A stretch of 64,000 bases of DNA from Nematostella vectensis (lineage: Eukaryota > Cnidaria > Anthozoa > Actiniaria > Edwardsiidae). Position 1 is the first letter of the stretch, and the number at the start of each line of letters is the position of its first letter. Positions 1-8,800 of this stretch are shown piece by piece. Both the position numbers and the translations under genes were made by a program. The notes under the pieces are model-generated. The model was not told where the DNA came from. It made no database searches and saw only the letters and a program-made list of their open reading frames with translations. Location: the NCBI RefSeq assembly GCF_932526225.1, contig NC_064046.1, positions 15,327,408 to 15,391,407 on the forward strand. Reading direction: 5' to 3'.

Positions 1-678
1 ATAATTAAGTATCGATATTTAAAAAAAAAATAAAGAAAAAAAAAATAGGCTATCAGCGGGAATCGAACCCAGGTCGCTGCGTTAGTAGTCAAGTGCCCGC
101 AACGAAAGACTAACGTGGCATTGCTGAAGGGAATTGCAATGAAAATTACTTTTAATACTATTGGTATCGTAAACTTTCCCAAGCAAAGTCACCATCGGAC
201 TGGAGGTTACATTCGGGGAAAGCTTCAGGGTTACATTCGGGAATTTGTTTTACGAGTGTAACCTCCAAAAGGTTACAATCGATAATTTTTTTTTTCCGAA
301 TGTAAATTCCAAAAAGTAACCTTAGGAAAAATAAAACAGTATACTCGGAAAAAAAGGTATATCAATCTATCGAGCTCTATGCTCTATGTTAGAATCTACT
401 TAATCAAGACATCCAAGGAATCTAGTTAGTTCTTGTGTGCATAAAATATGTACAGGATCCTGAACAAAGCATGAGCACATCAAAGATGCTGAGAGTACAT
501 AAAAATGTCCCTATACCTTCTTTTTATGTCATGACACACCAAGAACAGTAAAATTAAGTATCGATATTTAAAAAAAATAAAGAAAAAAATAGCTATCAGC
601 GGGAATCGAACCCGGGTCGCTGCGTTAGTAGTCAAGTGCCCGCAACGAAAGACTAACGTGGCATTGCTGAAGGGAATT

Positions 679-692
679 GTAATGAAAATTAC
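679..692 (+). repeat. Small hairpin GTAAT-GAAA-ATTAC
   Basis: A 5-bp perfect stem closes a GAAA loop, a GNRA-type tetraloop if transcribed. A subset of monomers has GTAATGCAAATTAC (2781, 12393, 13289, 16730, 21227, 33743 and others), which keeps the stem and gives GCAA, also GNRA. Some copies break the stem (GCAATGAAAATTAC in 51, 1686, 14737, 24489, 28822, 42522) or the loop (GTAATAAAAATTAC in 21774, 52921, 60049). AT-rich sequence can form such stems by chance. Confidence 0.45.
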
Positions 693-744
693 TTTTAATA
701 CTATTGGTATCGTAAACTATCCCAAGCAAAGTCACCATCGGACT

Positions 745-809
745 GGAGGTTACATTCGGGAAAAGCTTCAGGGTTACATTCGGGAATTTGTTTTACGAGT
801 GTAACCTCC
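745..809. repeat. 10-bp perfect inverted repeat (foldback arms)
   Basis: GGAGGTTACA at 745-754 is perfectly complementary to TGTAACCTCC at 800-809, with 45 bases between them. The pair is conserved in most full monomers. The short monomers lack the left arm and the loop but keep the right arm. Monomers 11523 and 20359 lack the right arm. Confidence 0.8.
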
Positions 810-819
810 AAAAGGTTAC
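801..819. repeat. 7-bp hairpin GTAACCT-CCAAA-AGGTTAC
   Basis: A perfect 7-bp stem with a 5-base loop overlaps the right arm of the larger foldback, so the two folds are mutually exclusive. It is also present in the short monomers, where the tRNA-like B-box sequence is joined directly to it. Single-base loop and stem variants occur (AAACGG at 29576-29600, 33058 and 61352). Confidence 0.75.
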
Positions 820-914
820 ACAATCGATACTTTTTTTTCCGAATGTAAATTCCAATGAGTAACATTAGGAAAAATAAAACAGTATACTCGGAAAAAAAGG
901 TATATCAATCTATC

Positions 915-927
915 GAGCGCTATGCTC
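915..927. repeat. GAGC-GCTAT-GCTC hairpin
   Basis: A 4-bp perfect stem with a 5-base loop, conserved in nearly all monomers. Some copies have GTTAT in the loop (13837, 14191, 16379, 41415, 45794, 48542), and a few have stem changes (27737 and 33743 AAGC, 63061-63120 GAGCACTATGCTC). Confidence 0.5.
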
Positions 928-995
928 TATGTTAGAATCTACTTAATCAAGACATCCAAGGAATCTAGTTAGTTCTTGTGTGCATAAAATATGTA

Positions 996-1005
996 CAGGA
1001 TCCTG
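996..1005. repeat. 10-bp palindrome CAGGATCCTG (BamHI core)
   Basis: A perfect 10-bp palindrome with GGATCC at its centre, present in nearly all monomers, full and short. A subset has CAAGATCCTG, which loses the BamHI site (monomers 1686, 3330, 40870, 45248, 47997, 52370, 55124, 59497). Confidence 0.7.
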
Positions 1006-1069
1006 AACAAAGCATGAGCACATCAAAGATGCTGAGAGTACATAAAAATGTCCCTATACCTTCTTTTTA

Positions 1070-1079
1070 TGTCATGACA
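1070..1079. repeat. 10-bp palindrome TGTCATGACA
   Basis: A perfect 10-bp palindrome in nearly every monomer, about 65 bases after CAGGATCCTG. Copies at 40870, 45248, 47997 and 55124 have TGTCATAAAA, and 60049 has a TTTAATGACA form, which break it. Confidence 0.65.
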
Positions 1080-1112
1080 CACCAAGAACAGTAAAATTAA
1101 GTATCGATATTT

Positions 1113-1133
1113 AAAAAAAATAAAGAAAAAAAA
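1113..1133. repeat. A-rich purine tract at monomer boundary
   Basis: Each monomer boundary holds about 20-30 bases of A-runs broken by single T and G residues (pattern A8-T-A3-G-A8 here). Its length varies between copies and is a main source of the few-base differences in monomer size. Variants include an inserted C (GAAACAAAAAT before 2781, 12393, 20359, 21227, 53466, 60592) and GAATAAAA forms (before 6613, 7709, 9349, 10982, 13289, 14191). Such tracts are stiff and disfavour nucleosomes; on the minus strand they supply the T-run. Confidence 0.8.
1126..1133 (-). terminator. T-run directly 3' of the tRNA-like segment
   Basis: On the minus strand the tRNA-like segment is followed after three bases by eight T residues, then more T-runs. 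Four or more T residues on the non-template strand are the standard Pol III stop signal. The same arrangement recurs at nearly every monomer junction because the + strand A-rich tract sits there. Whether it is ever used depends on whether the box upstream drives transcription. Confidence 0.5.
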
Positions 1134-1146
1134 TAGGCTATCAGCG

Positions 1147-1157
1147 GGAATCGAACC
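1147..1157 (-). promoter_or_regulatory. Pol III B-box match GGTTCGATTCC
   Basis: The minus strand reads GGTTCGATTCC, a perfect match to the B-box consensus GGTTCGANTCC bound by TFIIIC in type 2 Pol III promoters. It lies at +8 to +18 from each monomer start. It is intact in many copies, including most short monomers. It is altered in some: 2233, 52921, 60049 and 61138 (GAAGCGAAGCC on the plus strand), 4428 and 6065 (one base), 8255 and 9895, 29376, 32844, 35391 and 38857 (one base). The matching A-box region (tRNA positions 8-19) is only a weak fit, so promoter activity is unproven. Confidence 0.6.
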
Positions 1158-1167
1158 CGGGTCGCTG

Positions 1168-1203
1168 CGTTAGTAGTCAAGTGCCCGCAACGAAAGACTA
1201 ACG
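1168..1203. repeat. CGTTAGT / ACTAACG inverted repeat inside the tRNA-like segment
   Basis: CGTTAGT at 1168-1174 is perfectly complementary to ACTAACG at 1197-1203, with a 22-base loop. The arms lie in the anticodon-loop side and the 5' side of the tRNA-like segment, so this fold competes with the tRNA fold. It is retained in most full monomers and lost in all short ones. Confidence 0.6.
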
Positions 1204-1347
1204 TGGCATTGCTGAAGGGAATTGTAATGAAAATTACTTTTAATACTATTGTTATCGTAAACTATCCCAAGCAAAGTCACCATCGGACTGGAGGTTACAT
1301 TGGGGAAAAGCTTCAGGGTTACATTCGGGAATTTGTTTTACGAGTGT

Positions 1348-1360
1348 TTCATGCACAAGG
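1348..1360. repeat. Divergent patch replacing the foldback right arm
   Basis: Where other monomers read GTGT then AACCTCCAAAAGG, this copy reads GTGT then TTCATGCACAAGG. Length is unchanged, but five of nine adjacent positions differ. The foldback right arm is destroyed and a stop codon in one frame is lost, which is why an unusually long open frame (1203-1517) appears here. The clustering suggests a local conversion or repair error rather than separate point mutations. Confidence 0.6.
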
Positions 1361-4300
1361 TTACACAATCGATACTTTTTTTTCCGAATGTAAATTCCAA
1401 AAAGTAACATTAGGAAAAATAAAACAGTATACTCGGAAAAAAAGGTATATCAACCTATCGAGCGCTATGCTCTATGTTAGAATCTACTTAATCAAGTTAT
1501 CCAAGGAATCTAGTTAGTTCTTGTGTGCATAAAATATGTACAGGATCCTGAACAAAGCATGAGCACATCAAAGATGCTGAGAGTACATAAAAATGTCCCT
1601 ATACCTTCTTTTTATGTCATGACACAACAAGAACAGTATAATTAAGTATCGATATTTAAAAAAAAAAAAAGAAAAAAAAATAGGCTATCAGCGGGAATCG
1701 AACCCAGGTCGCTGCGTTAGTAGTCAAGTGCCCGCAACGAAAGACTAACGTGGCATTGCTGAAGGGAATTGCAATGAAAATTACTTTTAATACTATTGGT
1801 ATCGTAAACTATCCCAAGCAAAGTCACCATCGGATGGAGGTTACATTCGGGGAAAGCTTCAGGGTTACATTCGGGAATTTGTTTTACGAGTGTAACCTCC
1901 AAAAGGTTACAATCGATAATTTTTTTTCCGAATGTAAATTCCAAAAAGTAACATTAGGAAAAATAAAACAGTATACTCGGAAAAAAATGTATATCAATCT
2001 ATCGAGCGCTATGCTCTATGTTATAATCTACTTAATCAAGACATCCAAGGAATCTAGTTAGTTCTTGTGTGCATAAAATATGTACAAGATCCTGAACAAA
2101 GCATGAGCACATCAAAGATGCTGAGAGTACATAAAAATGTCCCTATACCTTCTTTTTATGTCATGACACACCAAGAACAGTATAATTAAGTATCGATATT
2201 TAAAAAAAAAAATAAAGAAAAAAAAAATAGGCTATCAGCGAGAAGCGAAGCCGGGTCGCTGCGTTAGTAGTCAAGTGCCCGCAACGAAAGACTAACGTGG
2301 AATTGCTGAAGGGAATTGTAATGAAAATTACTTTCAATACTATTGGTATCGTAAACTTTCCCAAGCAAAGTCACCATCGGACTGGAGGTTACATTCGGGG
2401 AAAGCTTCAGGGTTACATTCGGGAATTTGTTTTACGAGTGTAACCTCCAAAAGGTTACAATCGATAAATTTTTTTTCCGAATGTAAATTCCAAAAAGTAA
2501 CATTAGGAAAAATAAAACAGTATACTCGGAAAAAAAAGGTATATCAATCTATCGAGCGCTATGCTCTATGTTAGAATCTACTTAATCAAGTTATCCAAGG
2601 AATCTAGTTAGTTCTTGTGTGCATAAAATATGTACAGGATCCTGAACAAAGCATGAGCATATCAAAGATGCTGAGAGTACATAAAAATGTCCCTATACCT
2701 TCTTTTTATGTCATGACACACCAAGAACAGTATAATTAAGTATCGATATTAAAAAAATAAATAAAGAAACAAAAATATGCTATCAGCGGGAATCGCACCC
2801 GGGTGGCTGCGTTAGTAGTCAAGTGCCCGCAACGAAAGACTAACGTGGCATTGCTGAAGGGAATTGTAATGCAAATTACTTTTAATACTATTGGTATCGT
2901 AAACTATCCCAAGCAAAGTCACCATCGGACTGGAGGTTACATTCGGGAAAAGCTTCAGGGTTACATTCGGGAATTTGTTTTACGAGAGTAACCTCCAAAA
3001 GGTTACAATCGATATTTGTTTTTCCGAATGTAAATTCCAAAAAGTAACATTAGGAAAAATAAAACAGTATACTCGGAAAAAAAGGTATATCAATCTATCG
3101 AGCGCTATGCTCTATATTAGAATCTACTTAATCAAGTTATCCAAGGAATCTAGTTAGTTCTTGTGTGCATAAAATATGTACAGGATCCTGAACAAAGCAT
3201 GAGCACATCAAAGATACTGAGAGTACATAAAAATGTCCCTATACCTTCTTTTTATGTCATGACACACCAAGAACAGTATAAGTAATTATCGATATTTAAA
3301 AAATAAAAAATAAAGAAAAAAAAATAGGCTATCAGCGGGAATCGAACCCGGGTCGCTGAGTTAGAAGTCAAGTGACCGCAACGAAAGACTAACGTGGCAT
3401 TGCTGAAGGGAATTGTAAAGAAAATTACTTTCAATACTATTGGTATCGTAAACTATCCCACGCAAAGTCACCATCGGACTGGTTGTTACATTCGGGAAAA
3501 GCTTCAGGGTTACATTCGGGAATTGGTTTTAGGAGTGTAACCTCCAAAAGGTTACAATCAATGATTTTTTTCCGAATGTAAATTCCAAAAAGTAACATTA
3601 GGAAAAATAAAACAGTATACTCGGAAAAAAAGGTATATCAATCTATCGAGCGCTATGCTCTATGTTAGAATCTACTTAATCAAGTTATCCAAGGAATCTA
3701 GTTAGTTCGTGTGTGCATAAAATATGTACAAGATCCTGAACAAAGCATGAGCACATCAAAGATGCTGAGAGTACATAAAAATGTCCCTATACCTTCTTTT
3801 TATGTCATGACACACCAAGAACAGTATAATTAAGTATCGATATTTAAAAAAAAAAAAATAAAGAAAAAAAAAATAGGCTATCAGCGGGAAGCGAACACGG
3901 GTCGCTGCGTTAGTAGTCAAGTGCCCGCAACGAAAGACTAACGTGGCATTGCTGATGGGAATTGTAATGAAAATTACTTTCAATACTATTGGTATCGTAA
4001 ACTATTCCAAGCAAAGTCACCATCGGACTGGAGGTTACATTCGGGAAAAGCTTCAGGGTTACATTCGGGAATTTGTTTTACGAGTGTAACCTCCAAAAGG
4101 TTACAATCGATAATTTTTTTTCCGAATGTAAATTCCAAAAAGTAACATTAGGAAAAATAAAACAGTATACTCGGAAAAAAAGGTATATCAATCTATCGAG
4201 CGCTATGCTCTATGTTAGAATCTACTTAATGAAGTTATCCAAGGAATCTAGTTAGTTCTTGTGTGCATAAAATATGTACAGGATCCTGAACAAAGCATGA

Positions 4301-6064
4301 GCACATCAAAGATGCTGAGAGTACATAAAAATGTCCCTATACCTTCTTTTTATGTCATGACACACCAAGAACAGTATAATTAAGTATCGATATTTAAAAA
4401 AAAATAATAAAGAAAAAAAAAATAGGCTATCAGCGGGAATAGAACCCGGGTCGCTGCGTTAGTGGTCAAGTGCCCGCAACGAAAGACTAACGTGGCATTG
4501 CTGAAGGGAATTGTAATGAAAATTTCTTTTAATACTATTGGTATCGTAAACTATCCCAAGCAAAGTCACCATCGGACTGGAGGTTACATTCGGGAAAAGC
4601 TTTAGGGTTACATTCGGGAATTTGTTTTACGAGTGTAACCTCCAAAAGGTTACAAACGATAATTTTTTCCTGAATGTAAATTCCAAAAAGTAACATTAGG
4701 AAAAATAAAACAGTATACTCGGAAAAAAAGGTATATCAATCTATCGAGCGCTATGCTCTATGTTAGAATCTACTTAATCAAGTTATCCAAGGAATCTAGT
4801 TAGTTCTTGTGTGCATAAAATATGTACAGGATCCTGAACAAAGCATGAGCACATCAAAGATACTGAGAGTACATAAAAATGTCCCTATACCTTCTTTTTA
4901 TGTCATGACACACCAATAACAGTATAAGTAAGTATCGATATTTAAAAAAAAAATAAAGAAAAAAAAATAGGCTATCAGCGGGAATCGAACCCGTGTCGCT
5001 GCGTTAGTAGTCAAGTGCCCGCAACGAAAGACTAACGTGGCATTGCTGAAGGGAATTGTAATGAAAATTACTATTAATACTATTGGTATCGTAAACTATC
5101 CCAAGCAAAGTCACCATCGGACTGGAGGTTACATTCGGGAAAACCTTCAGGGTTACATTCGGAAATTTGTTTTACGAGTGTAACCTCCAAAAGGTTACAA
5201 TCGATATTTTTTTTTCCGAATGTAAATTTCAAAAAGTAACATTAGGAAAAATAAAACAGTATACTCGGAAAAAAAGGTATATCAATCTATCGAGCGCTAT
5301 GCTCTATGTTAGAATCTACTTAATCAAGTTATCCAAGGAATCTAGTTAGTTCTTGTGTGCATAAAATATGTACAGGATCCTGAACAAAGCATGAGCACAT
5401 CAAAGATGCTGAGAGTACATAAAAATGTCCCTATACCTTCTTTTTATGTCATGACACACCAAGAACAGTAACATTAAGTATCGATATTTAAAAAAAATAA
5501 AGAAAAAAAATAGGCTATCAGCGGGAATCGAACCCGGATCGCTGCGTTAGTAGTCAAGTGCCCGCAACGAAAGACTAACGTCGCATTGCTGAAGGGAATT
5601 GTAATGAAAATTACTATTAATACTATTGGTATCGTAAACTATCCCAAGCAAAGTCACCATCGGACTGGAGGTTACATTCGGGAAAAGCTTCAGGGTTACA
5701 TTCGGGAATTTGTTTTACGAGTGTAACCTCCAAAAGGTTACAATCGATAATTTTTTTTCCGAATGTAAATTCCAAAAAGTAACATTAGGAAAAATAAAAC
5801 AGTATACTCGGAAAAAAAGGTATATCAATCTATCGAGCGCTATGCTCTATGTTAGAATCTACTTAATGAAGTTATCCAAGGAATCTAGTTAGTTCTTGTG
5901 TGCATAAAATATGTACAGGATCCTGAACAAAGCATGAGCACATCAAAGATGCTGAGAGTACATAAAAATGTCCCTATACCTTCTTTTTATGTCATGACAC
6001 ACCAAGAACAGTATAATTAAGTATCGATATTTAAAAAAAAATAATAAAGAAAAAAAAAATAGGC

Positions 6065-8254
6065 TATCAGCGGGAATAGAACCCGGGTCGCTGCGTTAGT
6101 GGTCAAGTGCCCGCAACGAAAGACTAACGTGGCATTGCTGAAGGGAATTGTAATGAAAATTACTATTAATACTATTGGTATCGTAAACTATCCCAAGCAA
6201 AGTCACCATCGGACTGGAGGTTACATTCGGGAAAACCTTCAGGGTTACATTCGGAAATTTGTTTCACGAGTGTAACCTCCAAAAGGTTACAATCGATATT
6301 TTTTTTTCCGAATGTAAATTTCAAAAAGTAACATTAGGAAAAATAAAACAGTATACTCGGAAAAAAAGGTATATCAATCTATCGAGCGCTATGCTCTATG
6401 TTAGAATCTACTTAATCAAGTTATCCAAGGAATCTAGTTAGTTCTTGTGTGCTTAAAATATGTACAGGATCCTGAACAAAGCATGAGCACATCAAAGATG
6501 CTGAGAGTACATAAAAATGTCCCTATACCTTCTTTTAATGTCATGACACACCAAGAACAGTATAATTAAGTATCGATATTTAAAAAAAAAAATAAAGAAT
6601 AAAAAAAAAGGCTATCAGCGGGAATCGAACCCGTGTGGCTGCGTTAGTAGTCAAGTGCCCGCAACGAAAGACTAACGTGGCATTGCTGAAGGGAATTGTA
6701 ATGAAAATTACTTTCAATACTATTGGTATCGTAAACTATCCCAAGCAAAGTCACCATCGGACTGGAGGTTACATTCGGGAAAACCTTCAGGGTTACATTC
6801 GGAAATTTGTTTTACGAGTGTAACCTCCAAAAGGTTACAATCGATATTTTTTTTTCCGAATGTAAATTTCAAAAAGTAACATTAGGAAAAATAAAACAGT
6901 ATACTCGGAAAAAAAGGTATATCAATCTATCGAGCGCTATGCTCTATGTTAGAATCTACTTAATCAAGTTATCCAAGGAATCTAGTTAGTTCTTGTGTGC
7001 ATAAAATATGTACAGGATCCTGAACAAAGCATGAGCACATCAAAGATGCTGAGAGTACATCAAAATGTCCCTATACCTTCTTTTTATGTCATGACACACC
7101 AAGAACAGTATAATTAAGTATCGATATTTAAAAAAAAAAAAAGAAAAAAAAAAATAGGCTATCAGCGGGAATCGAACCCGTGTCGCTGCGTTAGTAGTCA
7201 AGTGCCCGCAACGAAAGACTAACGTGGCATTGCTGAAGGGAATTGTAATGAAAATTACTATTAATACTATTGGTATCGTAAACTATCCCAAGCAAAGTCA
7301 CCATCGGACTGGAGGTTACATTCGGGAAAACCTTCAGGGTTACATTCGGAAATTTGTTTCACGAGTGTAACCTCCAAAAGGTTACAATCGATATTTTTTT
7401 TTCCGAATGTAAATTTCAAAAAGTAACATTAGGAAAAATAAAACAGTATACTCGGAAAAAAAGGTATATCAATCTATCGAGCGCTATGCTCTATGTTAGA
7501 ATCTACTTAATCAAGTTATCCAAGGAATCTAGTTAGTTCTTGTGTGCTTAAAATATGTACAGGATCCTGAACAAAGCATGAGCACATCAAAGATGCTGAG
7601 AGTACATAAAAATGTCCCTATACCTTCTTTTAATGTCATGACACACCAAGAACAGTATAATTAAGTATCGATATTTAAAAAAAAAAAATAAAGAATAAAA
7701 AAAAAGGCTATCAGCGGGAATCGAACCCGTGTGGCTGCGTTAGTAGTCAAGTGCCCGCAACGAAAGACTAACGTGGCATTGCTGAAGGGAATTGTAATGA
7801 AAATTACTTTCAATACTATTGGTATCGTAAACTATCCCAAGCAAAGTCACCATCGGACTGGAGGTTACATTCGGGAAAACCTTCAGGGTTACATTCGGAA
7901 ATTTGTTTTACGAGTGTAACCTCCAAAAGGTTACAATCGATATTTTTTTTTCCGAATGTAAATTTCAAAAAGTAACATTAGGAAAAATAAAACAGTATAC
8001 TCGGAAAAAAAGGTATATCAATCTATCGAGCGCTATGCTCTATGTTAGAATCTACTTAATCAAGTTATCCAAGGAATCTAGTTAGTTCTTGTGTGCATAA
8101 AATATGTACAGGATCCTGAACAAAGCATGAGCACATCAAAGATGCTGAGAGTACATCAAAATGTCACTATACCTTCTTTTTATGTCATGACACACCAAGA
8201 ACAGTATAATTAAGTATCGATATTTAAAAAAAAAATAAAGAAAGAAAAATAGGC
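6065..8254. repeat. 1.1 kb dimer tandem duplication
   Basis: Monomers 6065+6613 (1095 bp) recur as 7160+7709 (1095 bp). Shared rare variants include GAAAACCTTCAGGG (HindIII site lost), CGGAAATTTG, TTTCACGAG in the first monomer, GTGTGCTTAAAATATG, and TTTTAATGTC. The head of 6065 (GAATAGAACC) matches 4428 instead of 7160, so the first copy starts inside that monomer. Confidence 0.85.
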
Positions 8255-8800
8255 TATCAGCGCTAATCGAACACGGGTGGCTGCGTTAGTAGTCAAGTGC
8301 CCGCAACGAAAGACTAACGTGGCATTGCTAAAGGAAATTGTAATGAAAATTACTTTTAATACTAATGGTATCGTAAACTATCCCAAGCAAAGTCACCATC
8401 GGACTGGAGGTTACATTCGGGAAAAGCTTCCGGGTTACATTCGGTAATTTGTTTTACTAGTGTAACCTCCAAAAGGTTACAATCGATAATTTTTTTTCCA
8501 AATGTAAATTCCAAAAAGTAACATTAGGAAAAATAAAACAGTATACTCGGAAAAAAAGGTATATCAATCCATCGAGCGCTATGCTCTATGTTAGAATCTA
8601 CTTAATCAAGTTATCCAAGGAATATAGTTAGTTCTTGTGTGCATAAAATATGTACAGGATCCTGAACAAAGCATGAGCACATCAAAGATGCTGAGAGTAC
8701 ATAAAAATGTCCCTATACCTTCTTTTTATGTCATGACACACCAAGAACAGTATAAGTAAGTATCGATATTTAAAAAAAAAAAAAGAAAAAAAAAATAGGC
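7160..8800. repeat. 1.64 kb trimer block, copy 1
   Basis: Monomers 7160, 7709 and 8255. All three correspond in order to 8801, 9349 and 9895 with shifts of 1640-1641 bp. The third monomer carries the rare head CGCTAATCGAACACGGGTGG and GCTAAAGGAAATTG. The block overlaps the dimer duplication, showing successive duplication events of different size. Confidence 0.9.

Larger units (their letters stand above)
745..848. repeat. Decamer module: TTACATTCGG-type motifs in both orientations
   Basis: GGTTACATTCGGGAA occurs twice as a direct repeat (748-762 and 772-786). The inverse CCGAATGTAA follows at 839-848. Related forms GTGTAACCTCC, GGTTACA and, just downstream, GTAACATTAGG lie between or beside them. 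So about six related decamers sit within roughly 130 bp. The module is the most structured part of the monomer after the tRNA-like segment. It resembles a cluster of binding sites or the subterminal repeats of a non-autonomous transposon, but no transposon ends were found. Confidence 0.6.
594..1138. repeat. Reference satellite monomer used to place internal landmarks
   Basis: This 545-bp copy shows the order of parts: tRNA-like segment on the minus strand (about 591-662), GNRA-type hairpin (679-692), foldback module (745-848) with direct, inverted and palindromic copies of a TTACATTCGG-type decamer, T-run (831-838), a long AT-rich stretch with a GAGC/GCTC hairpin (915-927), the palindromes CAGGATCCTG (996-1005) and TGTCATGACA (1070-1079), a TATCGATA site (1102-1109), then the A-rich tract leading to the next copy. 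The monomer carries HindIII, ClaI, BamHI and BspHI recognition sequences, so a genomic digest should give a ladder. Nothing here looks like a protein gene. Confidence 0.9.
1136..1207 (-). pseudogene. tRNA-like segment (tRNA-derived relic, present in most monomers)
   Basis: Read on the minus strand this is exactly 72 nt and folds partly as a tRNA. Positions 8-9 are U and A as in real tRNAs. The D stem GTCT/GGGC pairs 4 of 4 with two G-U pairs. The anticodon loop CTACTAA has U at 33 and A at 37, with ACU in the anticodon position. The T arm CCGGG-TTCGATT-CCCGC pairs 4 of 5. It is degenerate: the anticodon stem pairs 2 of 5 and the acceptor stem about 3 of 7, and no CCA is encoded. In each full monomer it starts about 3 bases before the listed monomer start. 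Known tRNA-derived SINE heads look like this; I infer a SINE head or tRNA pseudogene captured in the satellite. Isotype cannot be assigned safely. Confidence 0.65.
1..6064. repeat. Mixed full-length monomers
   Basis: Partial copy 1-50, then eleven full copies at 51, 594, 1139, 1686, 2233, 2781, 3330, 3879, 4428, 4973 and 5516, 543-549 bp each. Monomers 594 and 1139 carry GGTTACACAATCGATAC, a variant otherwise seen at about 52590 and 59720. Monomer 2233 has the GCGAGAAGCGAAGCC head and is followed by a CAAAAATATGC head at 2781, the same order as 52921/53466 and 60049/60592. This left edge is therefore related to the right part of the window. No other feature is visible. Confidence 0.85.

Noticed and set aside
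772-786. Telomere-like repeat (GGGTTA)
   Set aside because: Only single GGGTTA words occur, within the TTACATTCGG decamers; there is no TTAGGG tandem run.
745-848. CRISPR array or terminal inverted repeats of a DNA transposon
   Set aside because: Repeats are internal to a satellite monomer, spacers are not unique, there are no cas genes, and no target-site duplications or transposase flank the inverted repeat.
1102-1109. TATCGATA as a regulatory or DNA-replication-element site
   Set aside because: An AT-rich 8-base palindrome next to A-runs is expected by chance, and many copies have TATTGATA; no further support.
1178-1195. CENP-B box on the minus strand (TTTCGTTGCGGGCA)
   Set aside because: It contains TTCG, TTG and CGGG, but the spacing between TTCG and CGGG is 3 bases whereas the CENP-B box needs 7. 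It is also part of the tRNA-like D arm.
1136-1207. Functional tRNA gene
   Set aside because: The T arm and D stem fit, but the acceptor stem pairs about 3 of 7 and the anticodon stem 2 of 5, and copies carry different disabling changes. A tRNA-derived relic is the safer call.
1203-1517. Longest open frame, 104 codons
   Set aside because: It exists only because a five-base patch removed a stop in this monomer; it starts at GTG and has no counterpart elsewhere except a different chance read-through at 1750-2061.
1750-2061. 103-codon open frame
   Set aside because: Produced by single-base indels near CATCGGATGG and the foldback that shift the satellite frame; not seen in other monomers.
4073-4255. 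Recurrent 60-residue open frame (also at 5167, 5710, 6807, 40515, 63515 and many others)
   Set aside because: It opens at TTG, runs through the T-run and A-run, and is broken in sister monomers by one-base changes in those runs. Its repetition reflects repetition of the satellite, not conservation of a protein.
6635-6823. Recurrent 62- to 71-residue open frame through the tRNA-like segment
   Set aside because: It opens at GTG or another non-ATG codon in most copies, overlaps the tRNA-like segment, and ends at the foldback. No domain, no codon signal.
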